This document shows positions 1 to 9,020 of a stretch of DNA of 64,000 nucleotides, one piece after another. The notes under the pieces were generated by a model. It worked only from the letters and a program-made list of their open reading frames with translations, ran no database searches and had not been told where the DNA came from. A program made the position numbers and the translations under genes. The DNA comes from Rhizobium leguminosarum bv. trifolii WSM1325 (GTDB taxonomy: Bacteria > Pseudomonadota > Alphaproteobacteria > Rhizobiales > Rhizobiaceae), in contig CP001626.1 in the NCBI GenBank assembly GCA_000023185.1, positions 186,001 to 250,000 on the forward strand, given 5' to 3'. Positions within the stretch are counted from its first letter, which is position 1. Each line of letters begins with the position of its first letter.

Positions 1-132
1 GGAGCCGCTTTCGCCGATGATCGCCAGCCTTTCGCCGGCGGCGATATCGAGATCGACACTGTCGAGCGCGGCAGCAGCGCCGCGCCCATAGGTGACTGAA
101 AGCTGCCGCAGGCTGCAGAAGATGCCGCTCAT
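1..132 (-). CDS. Peptide-type ABC transporter ATP-binding protein (partial, N-terminal part)
   Basis: The first 44 codons of an ABC ATPase lie here; the rest is beyond the left edge. The translation starts MSGIFCSLRQLSVTYGRG and reaches the start of a Walker A loop (IIGESGS), as in DppD/OppD nucleotide-binding subunits. Its ATG overlaps the stop of the DppC-like permease (ATGA), so it is the last visible gene of an operon running SBP, permease, permease, ATPase. It should power import of the ligand bound by the family-5 binding protein at 1980-3581. Whether it is a single or double ATPase cannot be seen. Confidence 0.85.
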   Translation of the reverse strand, partial: MSGIFCSLRQLSVTYGRGAAAALDSVDLDIAAGERLAIIGESGS

Positions 133-953
133 GCCGCCCTCGCATCGTTATCGCCGAGCGCCTTGCCGAGACCCTCGCTGAAGAGATGGACGCCGAGCAC
201 GGTGATGGCGAGCGCCGCGCCCGGTATGACGGAGAGATAGGATGCCGAGCGCAGCACGCTGCGGCCCTCGGCGATCATCGAACCCCAGGTGGCGATATTG
301 GGGTTGCCGAGGCCAAGGAAGGACAGCGCTGCCTCGGTGAGGATCGCGCCGGCGACGATGGTGGCGGAGAGCGCCAGCACCGGCGGCAGCGCGTTCGGCA
401 GGATTTCCCGGAAGGCGATCTCGGCCGGATGCATGCCGATCACCCTTGCCGAGGCGACGTAATCCTGCTCGCGGATGGCAAGCACCTGCGCTCGCGTCAG
501 CCGCGCCGGATCGGCCCAGGTGCCGAGCGCAATGGCAATGACGACGACAGGCGTCGAGACGCCGATGGTGCTGACGAAGGCAAGGGCAAGCAGAAAAGCC
601 GGCACGATCTGGAAGGCGTCGACCACGCGCATCAGCGCTTCGTCGACGAGCCCGCCGGCAAAACCGGCGGCCATGCCGACGCAGAGCCCAAGCACCATGG
701 CCGAAAACGCTGCCGCAAGGCCAACGGCCAGCGAGGTCCGCGCGCCATAAAGCAGGCCCGCCAGCACGTCGCGGCCGAGCCGGTCGGTGCCGAGCGGAAA
801 AGCCGGATCGGTGAAGGGCGTCAGCAGCGCACGGCCGGCAATCTTCAGTGGATCGCCCGGTGAAAGGATAGGGGCGAGCAGCCCGGCCGAAAGCAGGCCG
901 AGAAGGATCACAAGCCCGATCACGCCTTCCGGCGTGCGCAGCAGGCGGCTCAT
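129..953 (-). CDS. Peptide/nickel-type ABC transporter permease (DppC-like)
   Basis: Inner-membrane permease of 274 aa, a normal DppC length. It opens with MSRLLRTPEGVIGLVILLG, a single N-terminal membrane helix, followed by the typical FPLGTDRLGRDVLAGLLYGAR segment of DppC proteins. The coupling loop EQDYVASARVIGM-x-PAEIAFREILPN, where the ATPase docks, is intact. The ATG at 953 is chosen because it overlaps the stop of the upstream permease (ATGA) and begins at the conserved N terminus; longer reading is arginine-rich junk. It pairs with the DppB-like permease at 950-1939. Confidence 0.9.
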   Translation of the reverse strand: MSRLLRTPEGVIGLVILLGLLSAGLLAPILSPGDPLKIAGRALLTPFTDPAFPLGTDRLGRDVLAGLLYGARTSLAVGLAAAFSAMVLGLCVGMAAGFAGGLVDEALMRVVDAFQIVPAFLLALAFVSTIGVSTPVVVIAIALGTWADPARLTRAQVLAIREQDYVASARVIGMHPAEIAFREILPNALPPVLALSATIVAGAILTEAALSFLGLGNPNIATWGSMIAEGRSVLRSASYLSVIPGAALAITVLGVHLFSEGLGKALGDNDARAA

Positions 954-1939
954 GTGCCGCCCTCCGAAGCGCCGATGCGCGGGTCGAGTGCTGCATAGAC
1001 GAGATCGACGAGGAAATTGACGGAAATGACGAGGACGGCGCTGGTGACGACGATGCCCATCAACAGCGGCGCGTCGCGGCCATTGACCGCCTCTTGCGCC
1101 AGACGCCCGAAACCCGGGATCGCAAAGACGCTCTCGATCACCACGCTGCCGCCGAGCATCGCCGCCGATTGCAGTCCGAGCATGGTGACGAGCGGCAGCA
1201 GCGCGTTGCGCGCGACATGGCGCAGCACGATCCGGCTCCGCGACAGACCCTTGGCCCGGGCAAAGAGCACGAAATCGAGCTTCCACGCCTCGACCATGCC
1301 GCTGCGCATCACCCGCAGGAACAGAGCGAGATAGATCAGCGCGAGCGCACCGACCGGCAAAACGAGGTGATCGGCGATATCGAGCGCGCGCGAAAATCCT
1401 GTCTTGCCGGAAGCGATCGTCTCGACGCCGGCGATCGGAAACCAGCGCAGCTTCACCGAAAAGGCGATGCTCAGCACCAGTCCGAGCCAGAAGCTCGGAA
1501 TGGCATAGACGATCAGCGAGCCGATCGACAGCAGCCGGTCACGCAGACCGCCCGGCCGCGCTCCGGCAAGGATGCCGAGCGCTGAGCCGAGGCCAAAGGA
1601 TAGCGCCATCGCGCTGCCCATCAGCAGCAGCGTATTGGGCAGGCGTTCGGCAATGAGCGCACCAACCGGCCGGCCGAAGGCGACCGACCAGCCGAGATCG
1701 AAGCGTGCGAGTGAGGAAAGATAGAGCCAGAGGCGCGCGAACATCGATTGGTCGAGGCCGTAGCTCTCGCGTAGCGCCTGCCTAAGTGCCGCATCGCCGC
1801 CGCCGATCGAGCCGAGATAGGCGTCGACCGCATCGCCCGAGGCTGACTCAAGCAAGAAAAAGGTGAAGATCACCACGATCAGCAGCACCGGAATACTACT
1901 GATCGCCCTGCGCCTCAGGAGGATGATGGCTCGTTTCAC
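950..1939 (-). CDS. Peptide/nickel-type ABC transporter permease (DppB-like)
   Basis: Membrane permease of about 329 aa. The first helix (AISSIPVLLIVVIFTFFLL) is followed by the DppB periplasmic stretch and the EAA-type loop FVLFARAKGLSRSRIVLRHVARNALLP. A GTG start (VKRAIILLRRR) is preferred because no ATG fits near the conserved N terminus and an AGAGG-like ribosome site lies upstream. It follows the binding-protein gene by 40 bases and overlaps the next permease by ATGA, so the genes are cotranscribed. The substrate is set by the SBP and is unknown. Confidence 0.85.
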   Translation of the reverse strand: MKRAIILLRRRAISSIPVLLIVVIFTFFLLESASGDAVDAYLGSIGGGDAALRQALRESYGLDQSMFARLWLYLSSLARFDLGWSVAFGRPVGALIAERLPNTLLLMGSAMALSFGLGSALGILAGARPGGLRDRLLSIGSLIVYAIPSFWLGLVLSIAFSVKLRWFPIAGVETIASGKTGFSRALDIADHLVLPVGALALIYLALFLRVMRSGMVEAWKLDFVLFARAKGLSRSRIVLRHVARNALLPLVTMLGLQSAAMLGGSVVIESVFAIPGFGRLAQEAVNGRDAPLLMGIVVTSAVLVISVNFLVDLVYAALDPRIGASEGGT

Positions 1940-1979
1940 GCCTGACAGGGCCTCTGGAAGGGAATTGCCGCCGATCCTA

Positions 1980-3581
1980 TCACGATTGCAGCGCGGTATC
2001 GCCCCAGTTCGAGACGGCCCAGCGCGGATTGTTCGAGACGTTAAGCACGGTGTCGCGCGCAACGGTTATGAAGCCCCATTCCGCGACGTTGATCAGCGGC
2101 AGGTCAGCGACGACGAGCTGCTGGAACTTGCGGTAGAGATCGGTGCGCGCCGCCGTGTCGACGGTTTCGGAGGCCTGCTTGATGATCTTGTCGAGCTCCG
2201 GATTGACGTAGCCGCCCTGGTTGGAAAAGGGCACGCCAGCTGGGGTGCCGGACTGGACGAGAATGGTGGTGGAGATCGCCGGATCGCCGCGGAAAACCGG
2301 TGGGCCGACGGCGAGGTCGAAGTCGTGGTCGGTATAAACAGCCTTCTGGTGTGCGGCCGCATCGGCATTGACGATCTCGGCATTGATGCCGATCACGGCC
2401 AGCGCCTGGCGAAGATAATCGCCGAACTGGCGGGTCTCGTTGAAATAGGGCGCGGGGCGGAGCTTCAGCGTAAAGCGGTTGCCATCAGGGCCCTGCTTAT
2501 ATCCGGCCTTGTCGAGAATGTCGTTGGCCGCAGCCGGATTGAAATCATAGGCCGCGACGTCAGGCGTATAAAACTGCAGCGCATTCTTCGGCACCGGGCC
2601 GGTCGCGGCGGCGGCGTAACCCAGGAAGATCGTGTCGACCACGAATTTCTTGTCGATCGCCTGCGCGATCGCCTGACGGACCCTGAGGTCGGCCAGCTCC
2701 TTGCGGCGGTGATTGATCTCGACGACGAGCTGATAGGTCAAAGCCTCATAGCCCTTCGAAATCACCTTGATGCCGGCGACCTTCGAGATGCGGTCGAGAT
2801 CGGCCAGCGGCACCGCCGAGAAGGCGGCAAGCTGGATTTCCTCGGCTTCGAGCGCCGAACCCGCCGCTTCGCGATCGGGCAGCACGCGGAAGACGATCTC
2901 ATCGAGTTTCGGCTGGTCCTTGTCCCAATAATTCTCGTTGCGCGCCAGCCGGTAATATTCGCCAGGCTTGTGTTCGGCGAACTTGAACGGGCCGGTGCCG
3001 ATCAGCGTGTTGTTGGTGGCGATGTCGGTGCCGTCGAAGATGTGCTTGGCGACGACGCTGGTGACGACAGGCAGCGCGTTGCGGATCAATTGGAACGGCG
3101 TTGGCTTGGAGAAGCGGAAGATGGCGGTGTAATCGTCGGGCGTGTCGACGGCTTCGAGATTGGCGAAGACCAGGCGGCCGAGATTCTGCAGCGGCTTCCA
3201 GATATTGAGCGCGGAGAAGGCGACATCGACTGAGGTGAACGGCTTGCCGTCGTGCCAGGTGACGCCGTCGCGCAGCTTGAAGGTGACGGAGAGGCCGTCA
3301 TCCGAGCCCTCCCAGGAGGTGGCAAGGCGCGGCGCAAGCCCGTCCTTGCCGTCGAACGACGCTTCGGCCAGCGGCTCGATCACCTTGCTTGCGACGAAGA
3401 AGACGCCGTTCGAGGCGACGATCGCAGGATTGAGGTTCTTCGGCTCGGAATCGGCCGCAACGATCAGCCGGCCGCCGGCGGGAGCAGCTTGCGCAAGCGC
3501 CTGTCGCGCGAGCGCCGTCGAAGCAAGCAGCAGGGCAGTGCCCTTCATCAGCGTGCGCCGCGAGATAGATGATACGGTCAT
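1980..3581 (-). CDS. ABC transporter substrate-binding protein, family 5 (peptide/organic solute)
   Basis: Periplasmic solute receptor of 533 aa, full length for SBP_bac_5. The N terminus SISRRTLMKGTALLLASTALARQALA carries a twin-arginine-like motif and an Ala-x-Ala cleavage site, suggesting Tat export. Typical family-5 blocks are seen: EPLAEASFDGKDGLAPRLATSWE near the N terminus and KFTSVDVAFS-like lid residues. It heads the operon SBP-DppB-DppC-ATPase. A flavin monooxygenase gene lies just upstream on the same strand, which suggests the ligand is a compound oxidised by these enzymes rather than a nutritional peptide; that is inference. Confidence 0.9.
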   Translation of the reverse strand: MTVSSISRRTLMKGTALLLASTALARQALAQAAPAGGRLIVAADSEPKNLNPAIVASNGVFFVASKVIEPLAEASFDGKDGLAPRLATSWEGSDDGLSVTFKLRDGVTWHDGKPFTSVDVAFSALNIWKPLQNLGRLVFANLEAVDTPDDYTAIFRFSKPTPFQLIRNALPVVTSVVAKHIFDGTDIATNNTLIGTGPFKFAEHKPGEYYRLARNENYWDKDQPKLDEIVFRVLPDREAAGSALEAEEIQLAAFSAVPLADLDRISKVAGIKVISKGYEALTYQLVVEINHRRKELADLRVRQAIAQAIDKKFVVDTIFLGYAAAATGPVPKNALQFYTPDVAAYDFNPAAANDILDKAGYKQGPDGNRFTLKLRPAPYFNETRQFGDYLRQALAVIGINAEIVNADAAAHQKAVYTDHDFDLAVGPPVFRGDPAISTTILVQSGTPAGVPFSNQGGYVNPELDKIIKQASETVDTAARTDLYRKFQQLVVADLPLINVAEWGFITVARDTVLNVSNNPRWAVSNWGDTALQS

Positions 3582-3721
3582 GACCCCTCCTGGTCGGTGA
3601 ACAATTCGCCAGACTATATTCGAAGCGAAAAGATCATTGCGACGGATATTAAATTCAAATGCGCAAGCCGGGCGAGATATTTTTCTGCCCTGTGCGCATT
3701 CGCCCGAGCAATCACTGCCGG
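3582..3721 (-). promoter_or_regulatory. Likely promoter region of the family-5 importer operon
   Basis: A 140-base gap between two same-strand genes, locally AT-rich around 3615-3680 in contrast to the GC-rich neighbours, ending in a good AGGAGGGG ribosome site just before the ATG at 3581. No clear -35/-10 pair or palindrome was identified; the call rests on position and composition. Confidence 0.4.
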
Positions 3722-5119
3722 TCAGCCGCCGGCGGCAAGCCTGACCGGTTCTCCCGCCAGATTACGATAGGCAGCACCCGGATGCGGCGCGACAAGGCGC
3801 GGCCCCGCTCCCCCAAGCTTTTCCCGCAACGTCCCCTTGGCGTAGTCGGTCTTGTAAACGCCGCGCTTCTGCAGTTCCGGCACCAGCAGATCGACGGCAT
3901 CTTCGAAACTCTCTGGCGTCACGGCATAGGCGAGGTTGAAGCCGTCTACATCGGTGTCCTCGATCCATTCCTGCATCAGGTCGGCGACCGTCTGCGGCGA
4001 GCCGACGAAGACAGGGCCGAAACCGCCGATGCCAACCCAGTCGGCCATTTCGCGCACGGTCCACTCCTTGGTGGGATCGATTGTCGTGAAGGTCTCGACG
4101 GCCGATTGCACCGCATTGGTATGACGGTGGCGCAGCACCTCGTCCGGTCCGAACTGGCCGAAATCGATGCCGGTCCAGCCGGAGATCAGCGTCAGCGCGC
4201 CCTCGAAGGAGGCGTATTTGCGGTATTCGTTGAACTTCCGCTGCGCCTCCGCATCCGTTTCGCCGAGGATCACGGTCTGCAGGTTGAAGGCAAGGATTTC
4301 GCGCGGGTTGCGGCCGATCCGTTCGGCCGCCTCGCGGACATTGGCGACATAACGCTTCAGCACAGGCTTCGACGGCGACGCGACGAAGATGCACTCGGCA
4401 TGGGCGCCGGCGAAATCCTTGCCGCGGCTGGAGGCGCCGGCCTGATAGAGCACTGGCGTGCGCTGCGGCGAGGGCTCGCTCAAGTGAATGCCGGGCACGT
4501 TGAAATGCTTGCCGGCATGGCGGATCGGGTGGACCTTGTCAGGATGGGTGAAGATACCGCTTTCCCGGTCGCGGACGACGGCGCCATCCTCCCAGCTTCC
4601 CTCCCAGAGCTTGTAGCAGACCTCGAGATATTCCTCGGCGAGGTCGTATCGGTCATCATGCTTCGTCTGCGCCGGCTGGCCGATATTGAGCGCGCCGCTG
4701 TTGAGATAGGAGGTGACGATATTCCAGCCGACGCGCCCCTTGGTCAGATGGTCGAGCGTCGATATGCGGCGGGCGAAGGTGTAGGGGTGCTCGAAGGAGA
4801 GCGACGCCGTGAGGCCGAAGCCAAGATGCTCGGTCTCGTAGGCCATGGTTGGGATCAGTTGCAGCGGATCATTGACCGGCACCTGTGCCGAATGGCGAAG
4901 TGCGGCATCGACATTGCCGTTCAGCACATCGTAGACACCGAGCACGTCGGCGATGAACAGCCCATTGAACTTGCCGCGCTCCAGCGTCTTTGCCAGATGC
5001 ACCCAGTAGTCGAGATCCTTGTAGGTTGAGGACTTGTCGCGCGGATGGCGCCAGAGCCCCGGCGACTGGTGTCCGACGCAATTCATGTCGAAGGCGTTCA
5101 GCCTGATTTCGCGGGTCAT
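3722..5119 (-). CDS. NtaA/SnaA/DszA-family FMN-dependent monooxygenase
   Basis: Luciferase-like monooxygenase of 465 aa. Hallmarks of the NtaA/DszA branch are present: RLNAFDMNCVGHQSPGLWRHP at the N terminus, KFNGLFIADVLGVYDV, the SFEHPYTFARRISTLDHLTKGRVGWNIVTSYL block, and a YQAGASSRGKDFAGAHAECIF phosphate-binding region. Such enzymes use FMNH2 supplied by a separate reductase and O2 to cleave C-S or C-N bonds. The gene follows the ribose-type permease by 16 bases and so belongs to the ATPase-permease-monooxygenase operon divergent from the binding protein at 7897. Substrate unknown. Confidence 0.9.
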   Translation of the reverse strand: MTREIRLNAFDMNCVGHQSPGLWRHPRDKSSTYKDLDYWVHLAKTLERGKFNGLFIADVLGVYDVLNGNVDAALRHSAQVPVNDPLQLIPTMAYETEHLGFGLTASLSFEHPYTFARRISTLDHLTKGRVGWNIVTSYLNSGALNIGQPAQTKHDDRYDLAEEYLEVCYKLWEGSWEDGAVVRDRESGIFTHPDKVHPIRHAGKHFNVPGIHLSEPSPQRTPVLYQAGASSRGKDFAGAHAECIFVASPSKPVLKRYVANVREAAERIGRNPREILAFNLQTVILGETDAEAQRKFNEYRKYASFEGALTLISGWTGIDFGQFGPDEVLRHRHTNAVQSAVETFTTIDPTKEWTVREMADWVGIGGFGPVFVGSPQTVADLMQEWIEDTDVDGFNLAYAVTPESFEDAVDLLVPELQKRGVYKTDYAKGTLREKLGGAGPRLVAPHPGAAYRNLAGEPVRLAAGG

Positions 5120-5135
5120 GTTTTCTTCCTTGGAA

Positions 5136-6185
5136 TTAGGGATTGCTGCGGCCGAGGCCGTAGGTCAGCGCTAAGGCTCCGACGAGCACGGCGCCCTTGA
5201 CGAAATCCTGGGTGTAGTAAGGGGCGTTCAGCATGGTGAGGCCGTTCAGCAGCACGCCGACGAAGACCGCGCCGGCAATGGTGCCAAGCACGTTTGGACG
5301 CCGCAGGTTGAAGACGGCAAAGCCGATCAACGCGGCGGCGACCGAATCCATCAGCAGCGAGCCGCCGGACGAGATATCACCACGCCCGACGCGGGCGGCG
5401 ATGACAATGCCGCCGAGCGATGCCAGCGTGCCCGATAGGACATAGGCAAGCGTCTTCAGCCGCACCGTCGAGGCGCCGGCAAGCCGGGTCGCGACCTCAT
5501 TGCCGCCGGTCGCAAACAGCAGCCGGCCGATGCGAGTGCGTTCGGTGAGAATGAAGAGTGCGATGGCGACCACCGCCATCAGCACCACGGCAACGGGCAG
5601 GGTGCCGAGGATGCTGTAGCGGCCGATCAGCAAAAAGGCGGGGTCGTAGGCGCCGGTCGCCTTCGAGCCGTCAGGCAGGGTGAGGCCGGCCGAAATCGAT
5701 CGGCCGGCGGTCGGGATCAGCTGCAGGCCGGAAAGCAGGAACATCATCGCCAGCGTCGCCAACAGATCCGGCACCTTCAGGCGCACGATGAGGAAGGCGT
5801 TGACGAAGCCGATCAGGGCGCCAAAGGCGAGCACCAGCGGCACCGTCGCATAGGCATCAAGGTGCCAGACGATCATCGCATAACTCGCCGCCATCACACT
5901 CGATGCGGCCACCGCGCCGATCGACAGGTCGAAACCGCCGACCGCCAGCGTCACGGTGACGCCGGCGCCGAGAATGGCGACGACGGAAACCGCCTGCAGG
6001 ATGCTCATCAGATTGGCGATATTAATGAAGGCGGGCTGAGCGAAGGTGAAACCGACGATCAGCAGCGCAAGCAGGATGAACACCGCGCCGGCGCGAAGGA
6101 ACGCACCGAGAGCGGCAAGGCGGCTGCCGCCGGCCTGCGGCACCGCACCAGTTCGCGGCAGGGTCTCGTCATCGATCGTCGTCAT
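5136..6185 (-). CDS. Ribose/monosaccharide-type ABC transporter permease (RbsC-like)
   Basis: BPD_transp_2 permease of 349 aa, strongly hydrophobic, with roughly 8-10 helices. The family signature GGFDLSIGAVAASSVMAAS and the coupling segment ATGGNEVATRLAGASTVRLKTLAYVLSG are both clear. The ATG overlaps the stop of the RbsA-like ATPase (ATGA). Together with that ATPase and the SBP at 7897-8943 it forms a complete ribose-type importer. The neighbouring flavin oxygenases suggest that the ligand is not an ordinary sugar. Confidence 0.9.
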   Translation of the reverse strand: MTTIDDETLPRTGAVPQAGGSRLAALGAFLRAGAVFILLALLIVGFTFAQPAFINIANLMSILQAVSVVAILGAGVTVTLAVGGFDLSIGAVAASSVMAASYAMIVWHLDAYATVPLVLAFGALIGFVNAFLIVRLKVPDLLATLAMMFLLSGLQLIPTAGRSISAGLTLPDGSKATGAYDPAFLLIGRYSILGTLPVAVVLMAVVAIALFILTERTRIGRLLFATGGNEVATRLAGASTVRLKTLAYVLSGTLASLGGIVIAARVGRGDISSGGSLLMDSVAAALIGFAVFNLRRPNVLGTIAGAVFVGVLLNGLTMLNAPYYTQDFVKGAVLVGALALTYGLGRSNP

Positions 6186-7663
6186 GCGGATATTCCCTGG
6201 ATGGCGGAATGAAAAGCCTCGCCGGCCGCCGGTCTCAACACGTGGCGGTCGATGACGAGGATGCGGTCGGCCACTTCATAGGCCTCCTCCGGATCGGAGG
6301 TCGCAATCAGCGTCGCCCGATCGGTGCGGGTGCGGATCGCCTGGATAATGTCGCGGCGGGCGCCGACGTCGACACCCTGGAAAGGTTCGTCGAGCAGCAG
6401 CAAACGGCTCGGTTCCGCCTCCCAGCGGGCGATCACCGCCTTCTGCTGGTTGCCGCCGGACAGTGACCAGACCGAGGCGAGCGGACCCGCGGCCTTGATA
6501 CCGAGACGAGTGATCGCCAGTTCGGCTTCGCGTCGTTCACGGCCGCCGACAAGGAAACCGCGCGGATACCATTTGCCAAGATGCGGCAGGCTGATCGTCG
6601 CCGACAGCGAATGGCCGGGCCATGCCGGCGGCATCAGCGAGGAACGATGACGGTCTTCGGCCGCCATCGCCACACCTGCGGCGATCGCCTCGGCCGGGCC
6701 TTTCGGCCGGTAGGGCCGACCGCCGAGGAACATCGCACCGCCGGCAAGCGCCGTCACCCCGAAGATCGCCGACAGCAGCCGGCTCTTGCCGGCGCCGAGC
6801 ACACCGGTCACCGCCACCACCTCGCCCTCATGCAATGACAGATCAAAGGAGGCGGCCCCAGAGAGCAGGCTGATATCACGCATCTCCAAAATCACTGGTC
6901 CGGTCGCGGGCCGCGCATCCGGCCGGGCCGCATCCAGTCTGCGGCCGATCATCGTCTCGATGGCGCTCGAAAAATCGATCGGCCGTGAGAAGGTGCCGAC
7001 GACGCGGCCGCCGCGCATGACGAGCGCGCGGTCGGCGATGGCTTCGAGATCGGCGGTGCGGTGCGAGATATAGAGGATCGCTAGTCCCCGCTTGCGAAAC
7101 CTCAGCAGAATATCGAAGAGGCGGCGGCTTTCCTCTCCGGAAAGGCTCGCCGTCGGCTCGTCGAGGATGAGGAGGTCGGCGCGGTTGGCAAGCGCCCGGG
7201 CAATCGCCACCAGTTGCCGATCGGCGCTGGCGAGGTCACCGAAATCACGGTCCAGCGGCAGGGTGAAGCCGGCGGCATCGAGCATGGACTGCGCGGCACG
7301 GCGGATGCCGGCGCGCGAGACGAAGAAGGGTGTGCTGCGATCGCCAAACCGGTTGAGCAGCAGGGCATCGGCAACGGTCAGACCGGGCGCGCCGACGAGA
7401 TCCGTCGACTGATGCACCGTGACGACACCGGCCCTTGCTGCTTCGGCCGGGCTACGCGGCGCAAAGGCGCGGCCATCGAGGCTGACCATGCCGCCATCGG
7501 CCGGAAGCACGCCGGAAAGGATCTTGACCAGAGTCGATTTTCCCGCGCCGTTTGCGCCCATCAGCGCCACGATCTCGCCGCGTTCCATAGAAAAATCAGC
7601 GCCGGCAAGCGCCCGCGTCGACCCGAAACTGCGGGTGATATTTTCAATGTGAAGAAGCGGCAT
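6182..7663 (-). CDS. Ribose-type ABC transporter ATP-binding protein (RbsA-like, two NBDs)
   Basis: A 493-aa protein with two fused ATPase domains. Domain 1 has Walker A GANGAGKST, an unusual signature LASADRQLVAIARAL (normally LSxGQxQ) and Walker B LLILDEPTASLS. Domain 2 has a modified Walker A GVLGAGKSRLL and a canonical LSGGNQQKAVIARW. The start MPLLHIENITRSFG at 7663 matches the family N terminus; the longer reading frame upstream has no homologous features. It is the first gene of the minus-strand operon and shares the intergenic region 7664-7896 with the SBP gene. Confidence 0.88.
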   Translation of the reverse strand: MPLLHIENITRSFGSTRALAGADFSMERGEIVALMGANGAGKSTLVKILSGVLPADGGMVSLDGRAFAPRSPAEAARAGVVTVHQSTDLVGAPGLTVADALLLNRFGDRSTPFFVSRAGIRRAAQSMLDAAGFTLPLDRDFGDLASADRQLVAIARALANRADLLILDEPTASLSGEESRRLFDILLRFRKRGLAILYISHRTADLEAIADRALVMRGGRVVGTFSRPIDFSSAIETMIGRRLDAARPDARPATGPVILEMRDISLLSGAASFDLSLHEGEVVAVTGVLGAGKSRLLSAIFGVTALAGGAMFLGGRPYRPKGPAEAIAAGVAMAAEDRHRSSLMPPAWPGHSLSATISLPHLGKWYPRGFLVGGRERREAELAITRLGIKAAGPLASVWSLSGGNQQKAVIARWEAEPSRLLLLDEPFQGVDVGARRDIIQAIRTRTDRATLIATSDPEEAYEVADRILVIDRHVLRPAAGEAFHSAIQGISA

Positions 7664-7896
7664 CGATAAAGGTCCGAGACTGCAATCGAAGCCGGAGTGT
7701 GCCCTGTCCGGGCGGTCGAACTCCAGGCACGCCTTTCCCCGGCGAACTGCCCTCGGGAAACAAAGAATCTCCCACAGCCCATAAAATCGGATCATTTACT
7801 CTACTAAACATAGAGATTATATCTAATAACCCGACGCGTCGCGAGGGCTGCCAGACCTGTCAGACGACGCTCCCGATTGCTAAAAGGAACGCGACG
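7664..7896. promoter_or_regulatory. Divergent promoter region between the ribose-type importer genes
   Basis: These 233 bases separate the minus-strand ATPase operon from the plus-strand binding-protein gene. The part at about 7780-7850 is AT-rich and probably holds both promoters. An AAAAGGAA ribosome site sits just before the SBP start. No obvious operator palindrome was found, and no regulator gene lies next to it. Confidence 0.4.
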
Positions 7897-8943
7897 ATGA
7901 AATCCCTCGCACGGCTCGCACTGTCCGCCGCCGTCATTCCGTTCATTTTCATTCAAGGCGCAAAAGCCGACGGTCTGTCCGGCGCTCCTGCCCCTTTCGA
8001 CAAGGGCGGCGTCAAAGTAGCGCTGATCAGCTACATCTCGGCCGGCGATTTCTTCCAGGCGTACCAGGCAGGGGCTGAAGCCCAGGCCAAGGCGCTGGAT
8101 ATCGACCTGCGCATCTTCCCCGGCCGGCAGGATGCCGCCGAGCAGCGCGAACAGATCCTTCAGGCGATCAATCTCGGCGTCTCCGGCATCGTCATCGACC
8201 ACGGCCTGCCGGAATCGCTCGGCGACGTCGTGCAGCAGGCGCTCGACAAGGGCATCACAGTCGTGGCCTTCGACGTCAACCTCAACAACCCCAAGATTCC
8301 GCAGGTGGAGCAGAGCGATCACGAACTCGCGTCACTGGCGCTCGAACAGGTGGTGAAGGACAACGGCAACAGCTTCAACGCCGGCTACGTCTATGTCGCG
8401 GGCTTTGCGCCGCTCGACCGCCGCAACGAAGTCTGGGACAAGTTCAAGTCGGACAATAAAGGCGTGGTCGAAAAGGCCCGTTTCGGCAATGTCAGCGACA
8501 CGACGGCAACTTCGACCGCCGATCAGGCGAAGGCCGTGCTCACCGCCAATCCCGATATATCGGTCATCTTCGCCCCCTATGACGAATTCGCCCGCGGTGT
8601 GAAGCTCGCCGCCAACGACCTCGGCATATCAAACAAGCTCAAGATCTATTCGGCCGACGTCTCGACGGCCGATATCCAGGAAATCACCGAGGAAGGCAGC
8701 CCTTGGGTCGCGACCGTGGCGACCAATCCTGCCGTCGTCGGCGCCGTCTCCATTCGCGCCGCAGCACTCGAAATCGCCGGACAGACGGTTCCCCACCAAA
8801 TCACCGTGAAGCCAACGCTTCTGACGCAGGAAAGCCTGCGCGCAGCCGGTGTCAAGACGATCGAGGAGCTGGCCGAAAAGATCCCGGCCTTCAGCACGAG
8901 CGATGCGGCGACCGCCAACTGGATTCCGGACAAGCTTTTCTGA
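7897..8943 (+). CDS. Ribose-type ABC transporter substrate-binding protein (Peripla_BP_4)
   Basis: A 348-aa periplasmic protein with signal peptide MKSLARLALSAAVIPFIFIQGAKA and cleavage after AKA. The mature protein has the type-I periplasmic fold pattern of ribose/galactose receptors: VALISYISAGDFFQAYQAGAEAQAKAL, then FPGRQDAAEQREQILQAINLGVSGIVIDHG. The ATG at 7897 has an AAAAGGAA ribosome site; longer in-frame reading has no signal peptide. It partners the divergent RbsA- and RbsC-like genes at 5136-7663 and is followed by a terminator-like hairpin before the flavoprotein gene at 9021. Confidence 0.9.
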   Translation: MKSLARLALSAAVIPFIFIQGAKADGLSGAPAPFDKGGVKVALISYISAGDFFQAYQAGAEAQAKALDIDLRIFPGRQDAAEQREQILQAINLGVSGIVIDHGLPESLGDVVQQALDKGITVVAFDVNLNNPKIPQVEQSDHELASLALEQVVKDNGNSFNAGYVYVAGFAPLDRRNEVWDKFKSDNKGVVEKARFGNVSDTTATSTADQAKAVLTANPDISVIFAPYDEFARGVKLAANDLGISNKLKIYSADVSTADIQEITEEGSPWVATVATNPAVVGAVSIRAAALEIAGQTVPHQITVKPTLLTQESLRAAGVKTIEELAEKIPAFSTSDAATANWIPDKLF

Positions 8944-8962
8944 GGAGGTCACCCTCGATCCT

Positions 8963-9000
8963 TCCGGCGGGAGCCTCGTCTCCCGCCGGATCATCTTTTT
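8963..9000 (+). terminator. Hairpin with T-run between the SBP and flavoprotein genes
   Basis: A perfect 11-bp inverted repeat (TCCGGCGGGAG / CTCCCGCCGGA) with a 6-base loop is followed by TCATCTTTTT. It has the form of an intrinsic terminator or attenuator just after the SBP stop. It would let the SBP be made in excess of the downstream flavoprotein, whose ribosome site follows at once. Confidence 0.75.
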
Positions 9001-9020
9001 GGAGAATTGGAGTTCCGCCT

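Noticed and set aside
186..863. Long plus-strand reading frames opposite the DppC permease
   Set aside because: They are Arg/Gly/Asp-rich shadows caused by high GC; the minus-strand permease has clear family motifs.
1863..3233. A 456-codon plus-strand frame opposite the family-5 SBP
   Set aside because: Its composition is that of an antisense shadow (many Arg, Asp, Gly), and the minus strand has signal peptide and family motifs.
3659..5029. A 456-codon plus-strand frame opposite the monooxygenase
   Set aside because: No recognisable domain; the minus-strand NtaA-like protein is unmistakable.
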